A program made the translations under genes and the position numbers. Source: Verrucomicrobiaceae bacterium (GTDB lineage: Bacteria; Verrucomicrobiota; Verrucomicrobiia; Verrucomicrobiales; Verrucomicrobiaceae). Taken from it: a stretch of 18,745 bases of DNA. A model generated the notes under the pieces. That model had not been told where the DNA came from. It did no database searches and saw nothing but the letters and a program-made list of their open reading frames with translations. Location of the stretch: assembly GCA_016713245.1 (NCBI GenBank), contig JADJPM010000002.1, positions 1 to 18,745 of the forward strand. The letters are read 5' to 3'. Below are positions 1-7,353 of this stretch, in pieces. Position 1 is the first letter of the stretch. The number at the start of each line of letters is the position of its first letter.

Positions 1-155
1 AGATTTCGGCAGATCACTCGCTGGATTTGATTGTCCGCGGGATGGATCTTTTTCATGTGGCCATCGCGCTGGAATTGAAGGCGGAAGGCTTTGTCTTTGA
101 CGAGGAGCAGATGGAGCTGGCGGCACGAGCAGGGCTGCGACTCGTGAAATTGTAG
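1..155 (+). CDS. PIN-domain protein (VapC-like toxin), C-terminal end only
   Basis: Only the last 50 or so residues are in the window; the frame is open from base 3 to the TAG at 153-155. The piece reads ...RGMDLFHVAIALELKAEG, then FVFDEEQMELAARAGL. This matches the C-terminal part of PIN-domain ribonucleases, where a conserved Asp precedes L-H-V-A-x-A-L, followed by a second Asp (F-D-E-x-Q) and an A-x-x-A-G-L ending. The family cleaves RNA with acidic residues that bind Mg2+ or Mn2+, and often forms the toxin half of a VapBC pair. The usual spacing around F-V-T-F-D is one or two residues longer, so a small deletion or base-call error is possible. Any antitoxin would lie to the left, outside the window. 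The next gene converges on it with only 27 bp between. Confidence 0.6.
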   Translation, partial: ISADHSLDLIVRGMDLFHVAIALELKAEGFVFDEEQMELAARAGLRLVKL

Positions 156-182
156 ATGCTTTACTTTTGCCCGTCTCTTCGA

Positions 183-2773
183 TCAGGAACCCGTGATGGA
201 AGAGCAGTCGCGAAACACCTTCGGAAGGCTGGGAGCCCAAAAACAACGGTCTGGCGTCCCAAATGGTGAGATGGCGGTGGAAATGCCAGTGGCGGGGTTT
301 TGATCCTGCGAGTTCGTGAGAATGCGAATGTTCATCTCGATGGTGTAGCCATCGGGACCAATCATGGGATCGATTTTCATCTCCTGACCTCCCATGGCGG
401 CGGGGAGGACATACATCGGTGGCTTCAGATTGAGCTTCAGCACTTCCAGCTTGGCATCGGAGACGGCGAGTTTCTTCATCAACTTTTCGAATTGAGGCTG
501 GTGAAGACACCGCTCAGGATGAACTGTCGCGGAGGTGGCGGCTCGGTTGTTGGAGGTGCATGGGTGGCGTCCACCTTTTTCGGTCGAAGGCCGGCAGCAG
601 CCAGTGATGCAGTTGCTTCACATGGTCGCCTTTCATCTCGACGGCTTTCACAGAAAGGTGCACGCTCTTTTTGACCTCGCGTTGAATCAGGGCATCGAGC
701 CACACTTCAATCAGTTCTAGGTTGGCTTTGGTGTTCCGCACAGTGAGTTTTCCATCCTTGAGCGACGCGTCCGCGCCTTTTGGGAAGGCGATGCCAGAAG
801 CTTTGAGAACCTCGACAGGCGTTTTGTCCTGCGGAAAACTTTTTGGCAGCTTGTAAACACGCACGGCCCATTCGCTGACGGCTTTGTCAGGGCATATCGA
901 CACCAGTGCTGGAGGGCTGCATGGTGGCGGTGGATTCAAAGCTGATGGCTTTCTGGCCTTGCGGATTCAGCGCCTCGGCGATGATAAGCACGGTGACGGG
1001 TTTTTAGCACCAGGCAGATGCAGGATGAGCGTTTCGCCACTCGCGAGCACGGCCTTGGAGGAGACGCTGAGGGTTTGCACGCGGGTCCAGTCCGGCTGGG
1101 CATCCTTTTTTGGCAGCCACGGACGTTCGGCATCAGGATCGATGCCGAGATCGACTTTCGCTTCGACGCTCGCTTTTCCATCCGGGGCAGGATTGGCGAC
1201 GAGTTTGATGCTCGGTCCGATGAACTTGGCCTCGATTGCGATGCCTTTCGACTCCGGCTTGTCGGGAAGAACCTCGCGCACGACCTCGACGGTGGCTCCC
1301 AGGCCCATTTTGGTGGTGACGCTCGGAGCGCTCAGCAGATCGGACGCCTTTCTCTGAGAATTCTCCTTCCACAGTTTTTCGGCTTCATCGGATTGTAGAA
1401 TGCTTTCATGACTGCCGATGTGCTGGTCGGCCTGAATGAGTTTGCACTGAAAATACACCTGCGGGAGACGGTGATGCAGGCGGTCGATGATAAGCCCGAT
1501 TTGATCGAGAGCGAGACGCGTATGGCGCACAATCAATTGCGAGGTGGCGTAATTGAAAAGAGCGCGGAACCTTCCGGGAAGGTGATGCCGTTCTTTTCGA
1601 GAACCTGCTGCGCTGTCATGCTCACCAGCGGAGGCTCACCGGCGAAGGGTACTCTCTGCTCTTGTCTAGCAAATGGGTCTCTCTGCTCTTGGCCGAGTGT
1701 GAGAAAATCGGGCACCACCCGGTAAATCCGCGTGAACATCGTCTTGTCCTTGGGATCTTCTTGACGCGTTTGCTGCGCTGATGCGTCGCAAGGCCAAAAG
1801 AGGCCGCGACGAAGGGCGCGAGCACGGCGAAGCTTGCGCAGCCGAGCACAAACAACGCGCCAACCTTCTTTCGCACGCCTCGGGCTTCCATCAGTGCGAC
1901 GAGACGATCCTGGAGCCGACGAGCCGGACGTGAGCGAGCAATCGACATCGCAAAACGCGCGGGGATGGCTTGGCCGCCCAGCTGAGCAGGAAGTCGATGT
2001 GGGGATGACTGATCGGGCTCTTCCTCGACTGCGGCCGCGTCACAGGCCTCCTCACGGGCGCGGGAAAATTCCTCGATGAGGGCATGGGCGAAGGGATTCC
2101 ACCACAGGAAGGCGAGGGCGATGTTTTGCAGCAGCACCGCCACGGTGTCGTTGGTGCGCAGATGCTCGCTCTCGTGCCGAATGAGCCAGCGCCACTGCTG
2201 GGCGGTGAGTTCTTGAAAAGCGGAGGCGGGCACCGCAATGACGGGAAAGAACCAGCCGGCGGCGCAGGGGTGCATTCGCCGTCAAAAACACGAATTCGAT
2301 CCGGCTTCACATCGGCAGGCAACGTCTCGTATTCAGAAGCAGCCGGGTATCTCAGACTCAGGCCCAGCGCTGGAGGCGGACACTTTGAACCAGCAATCGG
2401 AGGAGCAAAAGTGCAGTGACGAGCCATGAGAGGCGATGAAGCCATTTCACGAGCTCGTTCAATTCCATGGTGGGGCGGCCGCAGGAGCCGCCGTCGGAGT
2501 CACGATGACTTTTTGCGGTTCCACCTTCACCCGCCAGTCGTGCTCGAAGGTCTCGCGGAGCGGTGAGAGGACAGGGACGTGCTGCTTCGTCGGGAAAAGA
2601 TCCCGCATCGAGATGTCGAACGGGCTGTAGAGGCACATCAGCACCGCGAGATTCGCGAGGATGCAGCGGCGCAGGGCATCACGGATGACAAAACGCACCA
2701 GCAGCCAGGCCACCGCGCCGATGACGAGGCTGTGAACGATGAAATTGATGGAGGTGATGGTTTCCGTGCTCAC
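183..2773 (-). CDS. BlaR1-type M56 membrane metallopeptidase with secretin-like C-terminal repeats (frame-disrupted)
   Basis: The gene starts with GTG at 2771-2773, overlapping the repressor stop (GTGA), and ends at TGA 183-185, about 860 residues once indels are allowed for. Pieces in different frames join into one protein. First come membrane segments (IVHSLVIGAVAWLLVRFVI; LSWLVTALLLLRLLVQSV). Then comes the M56 domain, with zinc motif HESEH at 2162-2176 (HExxH), followed by FLWWNPFAHALIEEFSRARE and ACDAAAV as in BlaR1/MecR1. A further membrane segment lies near 1850. The periplasmic part has two related units, VLEKNGITFPEGSALF and VLKASGIAFPKGADASL, each followed by L-V-R-N/H-T. It also has secretin-like stretches (LLSAPSVTTKMGLGATVEVV; IGPDGYTIEMNIRI). 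M56 proteins of this type sense a periplasmic signal and cause cleavage of their partner repressor. No penicillin-binding sensor domain is seen, so the ligand is unknown. Frame breaks lie near 2460, 2270, 1750, 1540, 950 and 500. Confidence 0.78.
1642..1695 (-). repeat. 27-bp imperfect tandem duplication inside the M56 gene
   Basis: Two adjacent copies with a 27-bp period encode QEQRDPFAR and QEQRVPFAG on the minus strand. The duplication is in frame and lies at the start of the periplasmic part, just after the last membrane segment. Confidence 0.55.
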
Positions 2774-3167
2774 GACTCGGCTCCTCCTTTCCTGCCTCGG
2801 ACGAGCTTGCGCAGTTCCGCCAGTTCCTCTTCGGTGATCTCGCCACTCTCGACAAGGCAGCGCACGAGGGCGAGGCCGCTGCCGCCAAAGAGTCGCTGCT
2901 TCAGCTCGGTGAGCACGCTGGTGCGGCCGCGCTGCTCCGGCACGGCGGGCTCGTAAGCATGGCTGCGACTGGAGTCATCGCGCACGATCCAGCCCTTGGC
3001 TTCGAGGCGGTGAGCTGGGTTTGGAGCGTGTTTCGCGTCACCGGTTCGTCGCGACCTAGGTTCACGGCCTCCAGCAGCTCCAAAACGGAGGCGGGATGCT
3101 TTTTCCAAAGGATGTCCATGAGTGCCTGCTCGGCGGCGGAGAGAGGTGGGAGAGCTTTTTTCGCCAT
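2770..3167 (-). CDS. BlaI/MecI/CopY-family transcriptional repressor (one frameshift)
   Basis: The protein begins MAKKALPPLSAAEQALMDIL (ATG at 3165-3167) and is about 130 residues long, the usual size for the family. The first half, with W-K-K-H-P-A-S-V-L-E-L and TRNTLQTQLT, is the winged helix with its recognition helix. A single base is missing near 3010; in the neighbouring frame the wing and dimerisation half resume as RLEAKGWIVRDDSSRSHAYE, then LFGGSGLALVRCLVESGEIT and EEELAELRKLV. These repressors bind palindromic GACA/TGTC-type boxes as dimers and are inactivated by proteolysis triggered by the M56 partner encoded immediately downstream, here with overlapping stop and start codons. An upstream in-frame ATG at 3186-3188 lies inside the operator-like palindrome and is less likely. 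The gene probably represses itself and the M56 gene. Confidence 0.85.
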
Positions 3168-3181
3168 AATTCGCGAGTTTG

Positions 3182-3219
3182 CCGACAAGTGTCGGATTTG
3201 TCGAGAAAAATGTCCGACA
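3182..3219 (-). promoter_or_regulatory. Candidate BlaI-type operator: two palindromic boxes
   Basis: Box 1 at 3182-3195 is a perfect palindrome, CCGACA-AG-TGTCGG. Box 2 at 3211-3219 is TGTCCGACA, and a further TGTCG half site lies at 3199-3203. The core GACA-NN-TGTC has the layout of operators bound by BlaI/MecI/CopY repressors (known family: TACA-NN-TGTA and variants). It sits 15 bp upstream of the repressor start codon, as expected for autoregulation. No convincing -10/-35 pair was picked out by eye. Confidence 0.6.
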
Positions 3220-3226
3220 GGCGCAG

Positions 3227-3305
3227 TGCCTCATTGAAAAGGACACCGAGAGGGGAGAGACCGGGGTAGCTGGAGAGAGTCGATGCCTCATAAAGGAGGA
3301 CACCG
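3227..3305. repeat. Left end of the IS: outer and inner terminal repeats
   Basis: Outer repeat 3227-3250 (TGCCTCATTG...GGACACCGAG) and inner repeat 3281-3305 (CGATGCCTCAT...GGACACCG) are in the same orientation. They share the two blocks TGCCTCAT and GGACACCG with a variable centre, which suggests two transposase-binding sites per end. Confidence 0.8.
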
Positions 3306-3311
3306 TGGCCG

Positions 3312-4731
3312 ATGGAGCCACGACTGATGAAAAAAAGCCTCGAAGACTACACCCGTGTGATGCGTGGGCGCTACGCCCAGCACACCGGAAAACCCGCCCG
3401 CCAGAAGCTGCTCGACGAGTATTGCCAGACCAGCGGGCTGGAGCGCAAATACGCCAACAAAGTCCTGCGAGGACAGCGACGACGAGGGCCCAGCGGAGCG
3501 CCACGGGGTGCAGGCAGCCGCTACACCCGCAGCGACCTGCAAGTGCTCAAAAGCCTCTGGTTGGCCGCCGGGCAGCCCTGCGGCAAGCGCCTGGCGGGCG
3601 ACATGCTCAAGCTCTGGCTAAGATCGTGGCAGAAGCATCACCGCGCGGTGAGCAAAGCACAACGCGAGCGCCTCGAGGGGATCAGCGCCGCGCAGATCGA
3701 CCGCGAACTGGCCCCTTATCGCATCGCCGGACGCAAGCGCCGCATCGCCAGCAGTGCCCTGGCCACCCTGCAGCGGGGAGGTGGCCGTGCGCTGCGAACC
3801 CTGGGCCGAGACCACGCCCGGAGCCCTTGAGATAGACACCGTCGCGCTGTGCGGCGGCAGCCTCAGCGGAGCCATCGTCTGGGCGCTGGACGCCACCGAC
3901 ATCCACAGCGGTTGGACCGAAGTGCGCGCCGTGTGGAACCGGGGCGCACACGCCACGCGCAAACGCCTCAGCGAAATCCAGGCCGCGCTGCCCTTCGCCA
4001 TCACCAAGCTCGACTTCGACAACGGCACCGAGTTCTTAAACGCGCACTTCATCACCCACTTCCAAAGCGCAAGAGCCAAAGATCGAGCTGAGCCGCTCGC
4101 GACCATACCGCAAGAACGACAACGCCCACATCGAACAAAGAACTACACCCACGTGCGCCTGCTGCTGGGAGACGACCGCTTCGAGCACTACGAACTGGTG
4201 GAGCCGCTCAACGAAGCGCTGCGCGAGTGGAGCTTGTGGAACAACCCCTATGGCGCACAACGCCGGCTCCTGCGCAAAGAGCGTCAACCCGATGGCAAAG
4301 TGAAGAGATACCACGAAAAGAAAGCCAGCACGCCCTGCGCGAGGCTGCTCGCACGCGAAGAGCTCAGCCAAGAGCAGCGACAGAAGCTGCAAGCCATGCT
4401 CAGCAGCCACGACCCCATCGCGATGAGAGCGAGCATCGAAGCCAAGCTGCGGGCGCTCTACAGCCAACGAGCCCAGCTCCAAGCCCAGCAGGATGACGAC
4501 ATGGAGGCCGCCCCCGAGAGCGCCCCACTCTCAAGCGTGCCCGCACGGGGGATGGCGGGCTTGCGTTACGTTCGCTCAGTCGCCTCAGGCTCCCTCGACT
4601 CACTGCACTCCAGCCCGCCATCCCCCGTGCGGAGTCCCACGCGAAAACAAGCCTTGCCAACCTCTCCAAGAACCACCAAAGCCAAGCCCATCACGGTGTC
4701 CCCCATCGTGAGGCATCGAGCCGCTTCCTGA
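3312..4731 (+). CDS. IS transposase with DDE integrase core (two frame breaks)
   Basis: ATG at 3312 (or 3327, MKKSLEDY...) opens an N-terminal region of about 150 residues with helix-turn-helix character (RQKLLDEYCQTSGLERKYAN). The frame breaks near 3775 and resumes as EVAVRCEPWAETTPG. The integrase core follows. The first Asp is in EIDTVALCGGSLSG or ALDATDIHSGWTE, and the second is in LDFDNGTEFLN. After a second break near 4100-4140, the catalytic Glu is recovered in an adjacent frame as RKNDNAHIEQKNYTHVR. The rest is a basic, Gln-rich C-terminus ending at TGA 4729-4731, whose last codons lie in the inner right repeat. The encoded enzyme would cut and join the IS ends. As given, the frame is broken, so the copy is either inactive or the breaks are sequence errors. 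Residues encoded after about 4535 look unlike transposase and coincide with a palindrome. Confidence 0.85.
4541..4632. repeat. Perfect 21-bp inverted repeat with 50-nt loop inside the IS
   Basis: Arm 4541-4561 (CCGCACGGGGGATGG...) is the exact reverse complement of arm 4612-4632. The loop 4562-4611 holds TTCGCTCAGTCGCCTCAGG. It overlaps the end of the transposase frame. It could be a REP/MITE-like palindromic element inserted in the IS, or an intrinsic structure of the IS. Confidence 0.75.
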
Positions 4732-4763
4732 AATCCTCCTCGGTGTCCTACTTCAATGAGGCA
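4694..4763. repeat. Right end of the IS: inner and outer terminal repeats
   Basis: Inner repeat 4694-4718 (CGGTGTCCCCCATCGTGAGG...) and outer repeat 4739-4763 (CTCGGTGTCC...AATGAGGCA) are inverted copies of those at the left end. The distance between the TGCCTC blocks of the outer and inner repeats is 48 bp here and 57 bp at the left end. Confidence 0.8.
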
Positions 4764-4788
4764 TCACGCAGGTGTCGGAGGAAGGGGT

Positions 4789-4856
4789 GGAGTGGTGGAG
4801 AATGGGAGTGATGGGGTCCGGATCGCCGAAACATCACTCCACCACTCCATCACTCC
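4789..4856. repeat. GGAGTGGTGGAG/CTCCACCACTCC palindromic intergenic repeat
   Basis: A perfect 12-bp inverted repeat (4789-4800 with 4837-4848) is flanked by a second, partly overlapping pair (GGGAGTGATGG at 4804-4814 with CCATCACTCC near 4848-4856). It fills the gap between the IS and the MFS start and could form alternative hairpins. It may act as a terminator or be a dispersed repeat. Confidence 0.6.
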
Positions 4857-4953
4857 AGTCGGCTCCCCCGCGCCGCCCGCACCACTTTCCTGACGGATTC
4901 CGCTGCTCCCGGCCGTTGACTTGCCTTCACTTCCAGACAGCATCGCGCCCACC

Positions 4954-6425
4954 ATGTCCAACGCTCCCGCCCCCAAGCTCACGACCACGCACTGGCTCAT
5001 CATCATCATCGCCAGCATCGGCTTCCTCTTTGATACCTATGAGCTGCTGATGACGCCGCTGACGGCTCCGCCCGCCATCGCCGAACTGCTGGGCGTGGAC
5101 ATGACGCACCCGACCGTGACGGAATGGACCGGGAAGCTGCTGTGGATCACCGCGCTGTGCGGCGGCATCTTCGGCCTAATCGGCGGCAAGCTCACCGACA
5201 TGCTCGGGCGCAAGTTTGTGATGGCCGCGAGTATCTTCGTGTATTCGTTCTCGCCCTTCTGCGCGGCCTATTCGACCTCGCTGGGCATGTTCATCTTCTT
5301 CCGCAGTTTGACCTTCATCGGCGTCTGCGTGGAGTTCATCGCGGCGATCACCTGGCTGGCGGAGGTTTTTGAGGACAAGCATCAAAAAGAGAAGTGGCTG
5401 GGCATCACGCAGGCGTTTGCCTCGCTGGGCGGTCTGCTCGTGACCGGCATCAACGTGTGGATCCTGTCTCACATGAAGGACTTGCCCGCGCTGGGGCTGC
5501 CGGTGGCCTCTTCGTGGCGCTACCTGCTCATGACCGGCATCCTGCCGGCGATCCCGATTGCTTTGATGCTGCCCTTTATACCGGAATCGAAGGTGTGGAA
5601 GGAAAAGAAGGCCGCAGGCCTGCTGAAGCGTGCCAGCATCGGCCAGCTCTTCGCGCCTGAGCTGCGCCGCGTGACCATCGTGACGGCCATTCTCTCTGCC
5701 TGCGCCTACGGTCTGGCCTTTGGGGCGCTGCAAATCACGCCGCTGCGCATCGCCCCCGGTCTGCCGGATCTTGCTGAAACGAGCAAGAAGATGGCTCCGC
5801 TTCTCAAACAGGCCGCCGATCAGGCCATCGCTGTGAGCAAAGCCGCGCCGGATTCACCCGAGCAAGCCGAGGCGAAGGCCAAACTCGCCGCCGTGAAGAC
5901 CGAAATGGCTCCGCTGGATAAGGAAGTGAAGGCCGTGGGCAACAAGGTGCAGTTTTATCAGGAGATGGGCGGCCTCGTCGGTCGAATCCTTCTTGCCGTG
6001 CTCATCATGGTCGGTCTGAGCCGTGTGGCCTTGCTGAAGGTCTTCCAAGTGCCGGCGCTCATTTTGCTGCCGCTGACCTACCTGAGCCTTTTCACGGCTG
6101 GCGGTTCCAGTTTCATGTGGGCGTATGCGCTGTGCGGCTTGGTCACGGTGGCGCAGTTCAGCTACTTCGGTGAAATCTGCCGAAAGTCTTCCCGATGCAC
6201 CTTCGCGGCACTGGCGGCAGCTTTGCCACCAATGTCGGCGGTCGCATGATCGGCACCAGCATGGCCTTTGTAACGACCAACCTCGTCGCTCCGATGGTCT
6301 CCGGCGATCCCACCAAAATCCTTCCGATGCACCTCGCGAAGGCCGCTGGCTATGTCGGCCTCGGCATCGCGCTCCTGGCGCTGGTGGTGGGGATGTTCCT
6401 GCCGGAGCCGAAGAGCGAGGAGTAA
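4954..6425 (+). CDS. Major facilitator superfamily transporter with a long charged central loop (one frameshift)
   Basis: ATG at 4954 (MSNAPAPKLTTTHW) is chosen over an upstream TTG because the first membrane helix starts about 12 residues later. The 12-helix MFS plan is visible: helix 1 HWLIIIIASIGFLFDTYELL; the loop 2-3 motif GGKLTDMLGRK (residues about 76-87), the MFS signature; and WLAEVFEDKHQKEKWLG between helices 4 and 5, as in sugar/metabolite porters. Residues about 267-343 are an unusual hydrophilic, Ala/Lys/Glu-rich loop that looks helical or coiled-coil, followed by the second membrane bundle. One base is missing near 6175; the sequence continues in the next frame as LPKVFPMHLRGTGGSFATNV and ends LPEPKSEE at TAA 6423-6425. 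It would move a small organic solute across the inner membrane with a proton or as a facilitator; the substrate cannot be read. Total length is about 490 residues. A PIG-L gene follows on the same strand. Confidence 0.85.
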
Positions 6426-6449
6426 AATCGACGCAAGGCAGGTGTTTGG

Positions 6450-6510
6450 GTACGTTGTTCACGCTTTAGCGTGAGGAGGCTTTCGTCACGCTAAAGCGTG
6501 AACAACGTAC
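6450..6510. repeat. Perfect 25-bp inverted repeat, each arm itself palindromic
   Basis: Arm 6450-6474 and arm 6486-6510 are exact reverse complements around an 11-nt loop. Each arm contains a smaller palindrome, TCACGCTTTAGCGTGA or TCACGCTAAAGCGTGA, so the DNA can fold as one long hairpin or as two adjacent ones. It lies 25 bp after the MFS stop and 27 bp before the PIG-L start. It may end transcription of the transporter; it has a T-rich flank (CTCTTTT) but no long U-tract. Confidence 0.85.
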
Positions 6511-6536
6511 TCTTTTGGGAGCGTAGTCCTACCGCC

Positions 6537-6824
6537 ATGATTCGCTCCTTGCTCACTCTTGTTGCCTGCCTCGTTTCATTCACCCTCCACGCTGAAGAGA
6601 AAGGCGATGGAAAGCTCAGCATCATCGTCTTCGGTGCGCATCCAGATGATGCGGAATACAAAGCCGGGGGCTCTGCGGTGAAATGGGCGCGGCTTGGTCA
6701 TCAGGTGAAGTTGGTGTCGGTCACCAATGGCGACATCGGCCACTGGAAAGAAGCAGGTGGCCCGCTGGCTCTGCGTCGGGCGGCGGAGGTGGCGGCGTGT
6801 GCTGACAGTTCTGTTCGGAATTAA
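6537..6824 (+). pseudogene. Truncated PIG-L-family deacetylase (5' fragment)
   Basis: The ATG at 6537 opens MIRSLLTLVACLVSFTLHAE, a signal peptide, and then the start of the LmbE/PIG-L fold with the zinc-binding motif AHPDDAE. Over 66 residues from GDGKL to the last conserved Cys, 60 are identical to the full-length copy at 10208-11110. Homology ends sharply at about 6802 and the frame runs eight codons of unrelated sequence to TAA at 6822-6824. About two thirds of the enzyme, including the other metal and substrate residues, is missing, so the fragment cannot be a working deacetylase. It may be a remnant of a duplication or of a rearrangement that brought in the genes that follow. Confidence 0.8.
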
Positions 6825-6828
6825 TTAG

Positions 6829-6924
6829 TATGTGACCTCTCGACAGAATCGTCGGCTGCAGGATGATGAGGCCGGACTGGAAATCGCGAAGATCAAACTT
6901 GAAATAGAGAACCTGCGGCGGTGA
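6829..6924 (+). other. Short open frame remnant, helical, unrecognised
   Basis: A 31-codon open stretch follows an in-frame stop. It may start at GTG 6832 and reads VTSRQNRRLQDDEAGLEIAK, then IKLEIENLRR before TGA 6922-6924. The charged heptad-like pattern resembles the tail of a helical protein, but no family is recognised. It lies just past the point where the truncated PIG-L loses homology and could be the 3' end of whatever gene was joined there. Bases 6925-7028 hold nothing else recognised. Confidence 0.25.
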
Positions 6925-7028
6925 CATAGCAGCGGCGCTTGATTGGCAACCGACATCAATGACGATCAATATCACCCTCCAACTACACTTTCCCAACACA
7001 CCAAGCGAGACACTCAACAAAAACGACC

Positions 7029-7232
7029 ATGAACACCTACCTTGTCACCATTCATCTTGAAGGCGGTGGCTCCGCCTCCATCAAACAAACTGCCAACGAT
7101 GATGCGGCTCTAGCCGCAGCGGCGCGAAACGCGATGAACGGAGCAGACCCTATGCTAACGCTGGCCTTCCAAGATGGAAGGCTTGAGGTGAGACGCGACA
7201 AGGTGATCGGCTGGTCCGTCAGTCGGGCCTGA
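7029..7232 (+). CDS. Small hypothetical protein, 67 residues
   Basis: An intact frame runs from ATG 7029 (MNTYLVTIHLEGGGSASIKQ) to TGA 7230-7232. The pattern is beta (YLVTIHLEG), a helix rich in Ala (DDAALAAAARNAM), then beta strands (MLTLAFQDGRLEVRR; KVIGWSVS). That makes a compact beta-alpha-beta fold with no signal peptide or membrane segment. No family is recognised and no Shine-Dalgarno is seen. It precedes the helical and S8 protease genes on the same strand by about 120 bp and could belong to that cassette. An intact frame amid broken neighbours and plausible alternating hydrophobicity support it being real. Confidence 0.6.
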   Translation: MNTYLVTIHLEGGGSASIKQTANDDAALAAAARNAMNGADPMLTLAFQDGRLEVRRDKVIGWSVSRA

Positions 7233-7353
7233 GAATGCCTTCAAGCGTGGGAAACCATGAGTGCCTCACATCAGCGCGTCGCAGACGATCATGATCGCGG
7301 AGTCGGTGGTGTAGGACAACCCGGTAACTTTCAAAATCCAACCATCCCATCCT

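Larger units (their letters stand above)
3227..4763 (+). mobile_element. Complete insertion sequence, about 1.54 kb, DDE integrase-type
   Basis: The ends are imperfect inverted repeats of about 25 bp (3227-3250 and 4739-4763) that share TGCCTCATTGAA and AGGACACCGAG and differ by one or two bases at the centre. Both ends carry a second, related inverted repeat further in (3281-3305 and 4694-4718). Between them lies one transposase gene of about 470 codons, pointing right. The element lies between the bla-type operator and the MFS gene. The transposase resembles the group often filed as ISNCY or simply 'integrase catalytic region'; I cannot fix the subgroup by eye. A clear target duplication is not seen: CGCAG lies at 3222-3226 and again at 4767-4771, 3 bp off the right end. 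Confidence 0.85.

Noticed and set aside
3179..3835. A 218-codon plus-strand frame overlapping the transposase start.
   Set aside because: It is Arg/Ala/Pro-rich and out of frame with the transposase, and it crosses the IS end; it is a shadow frame.
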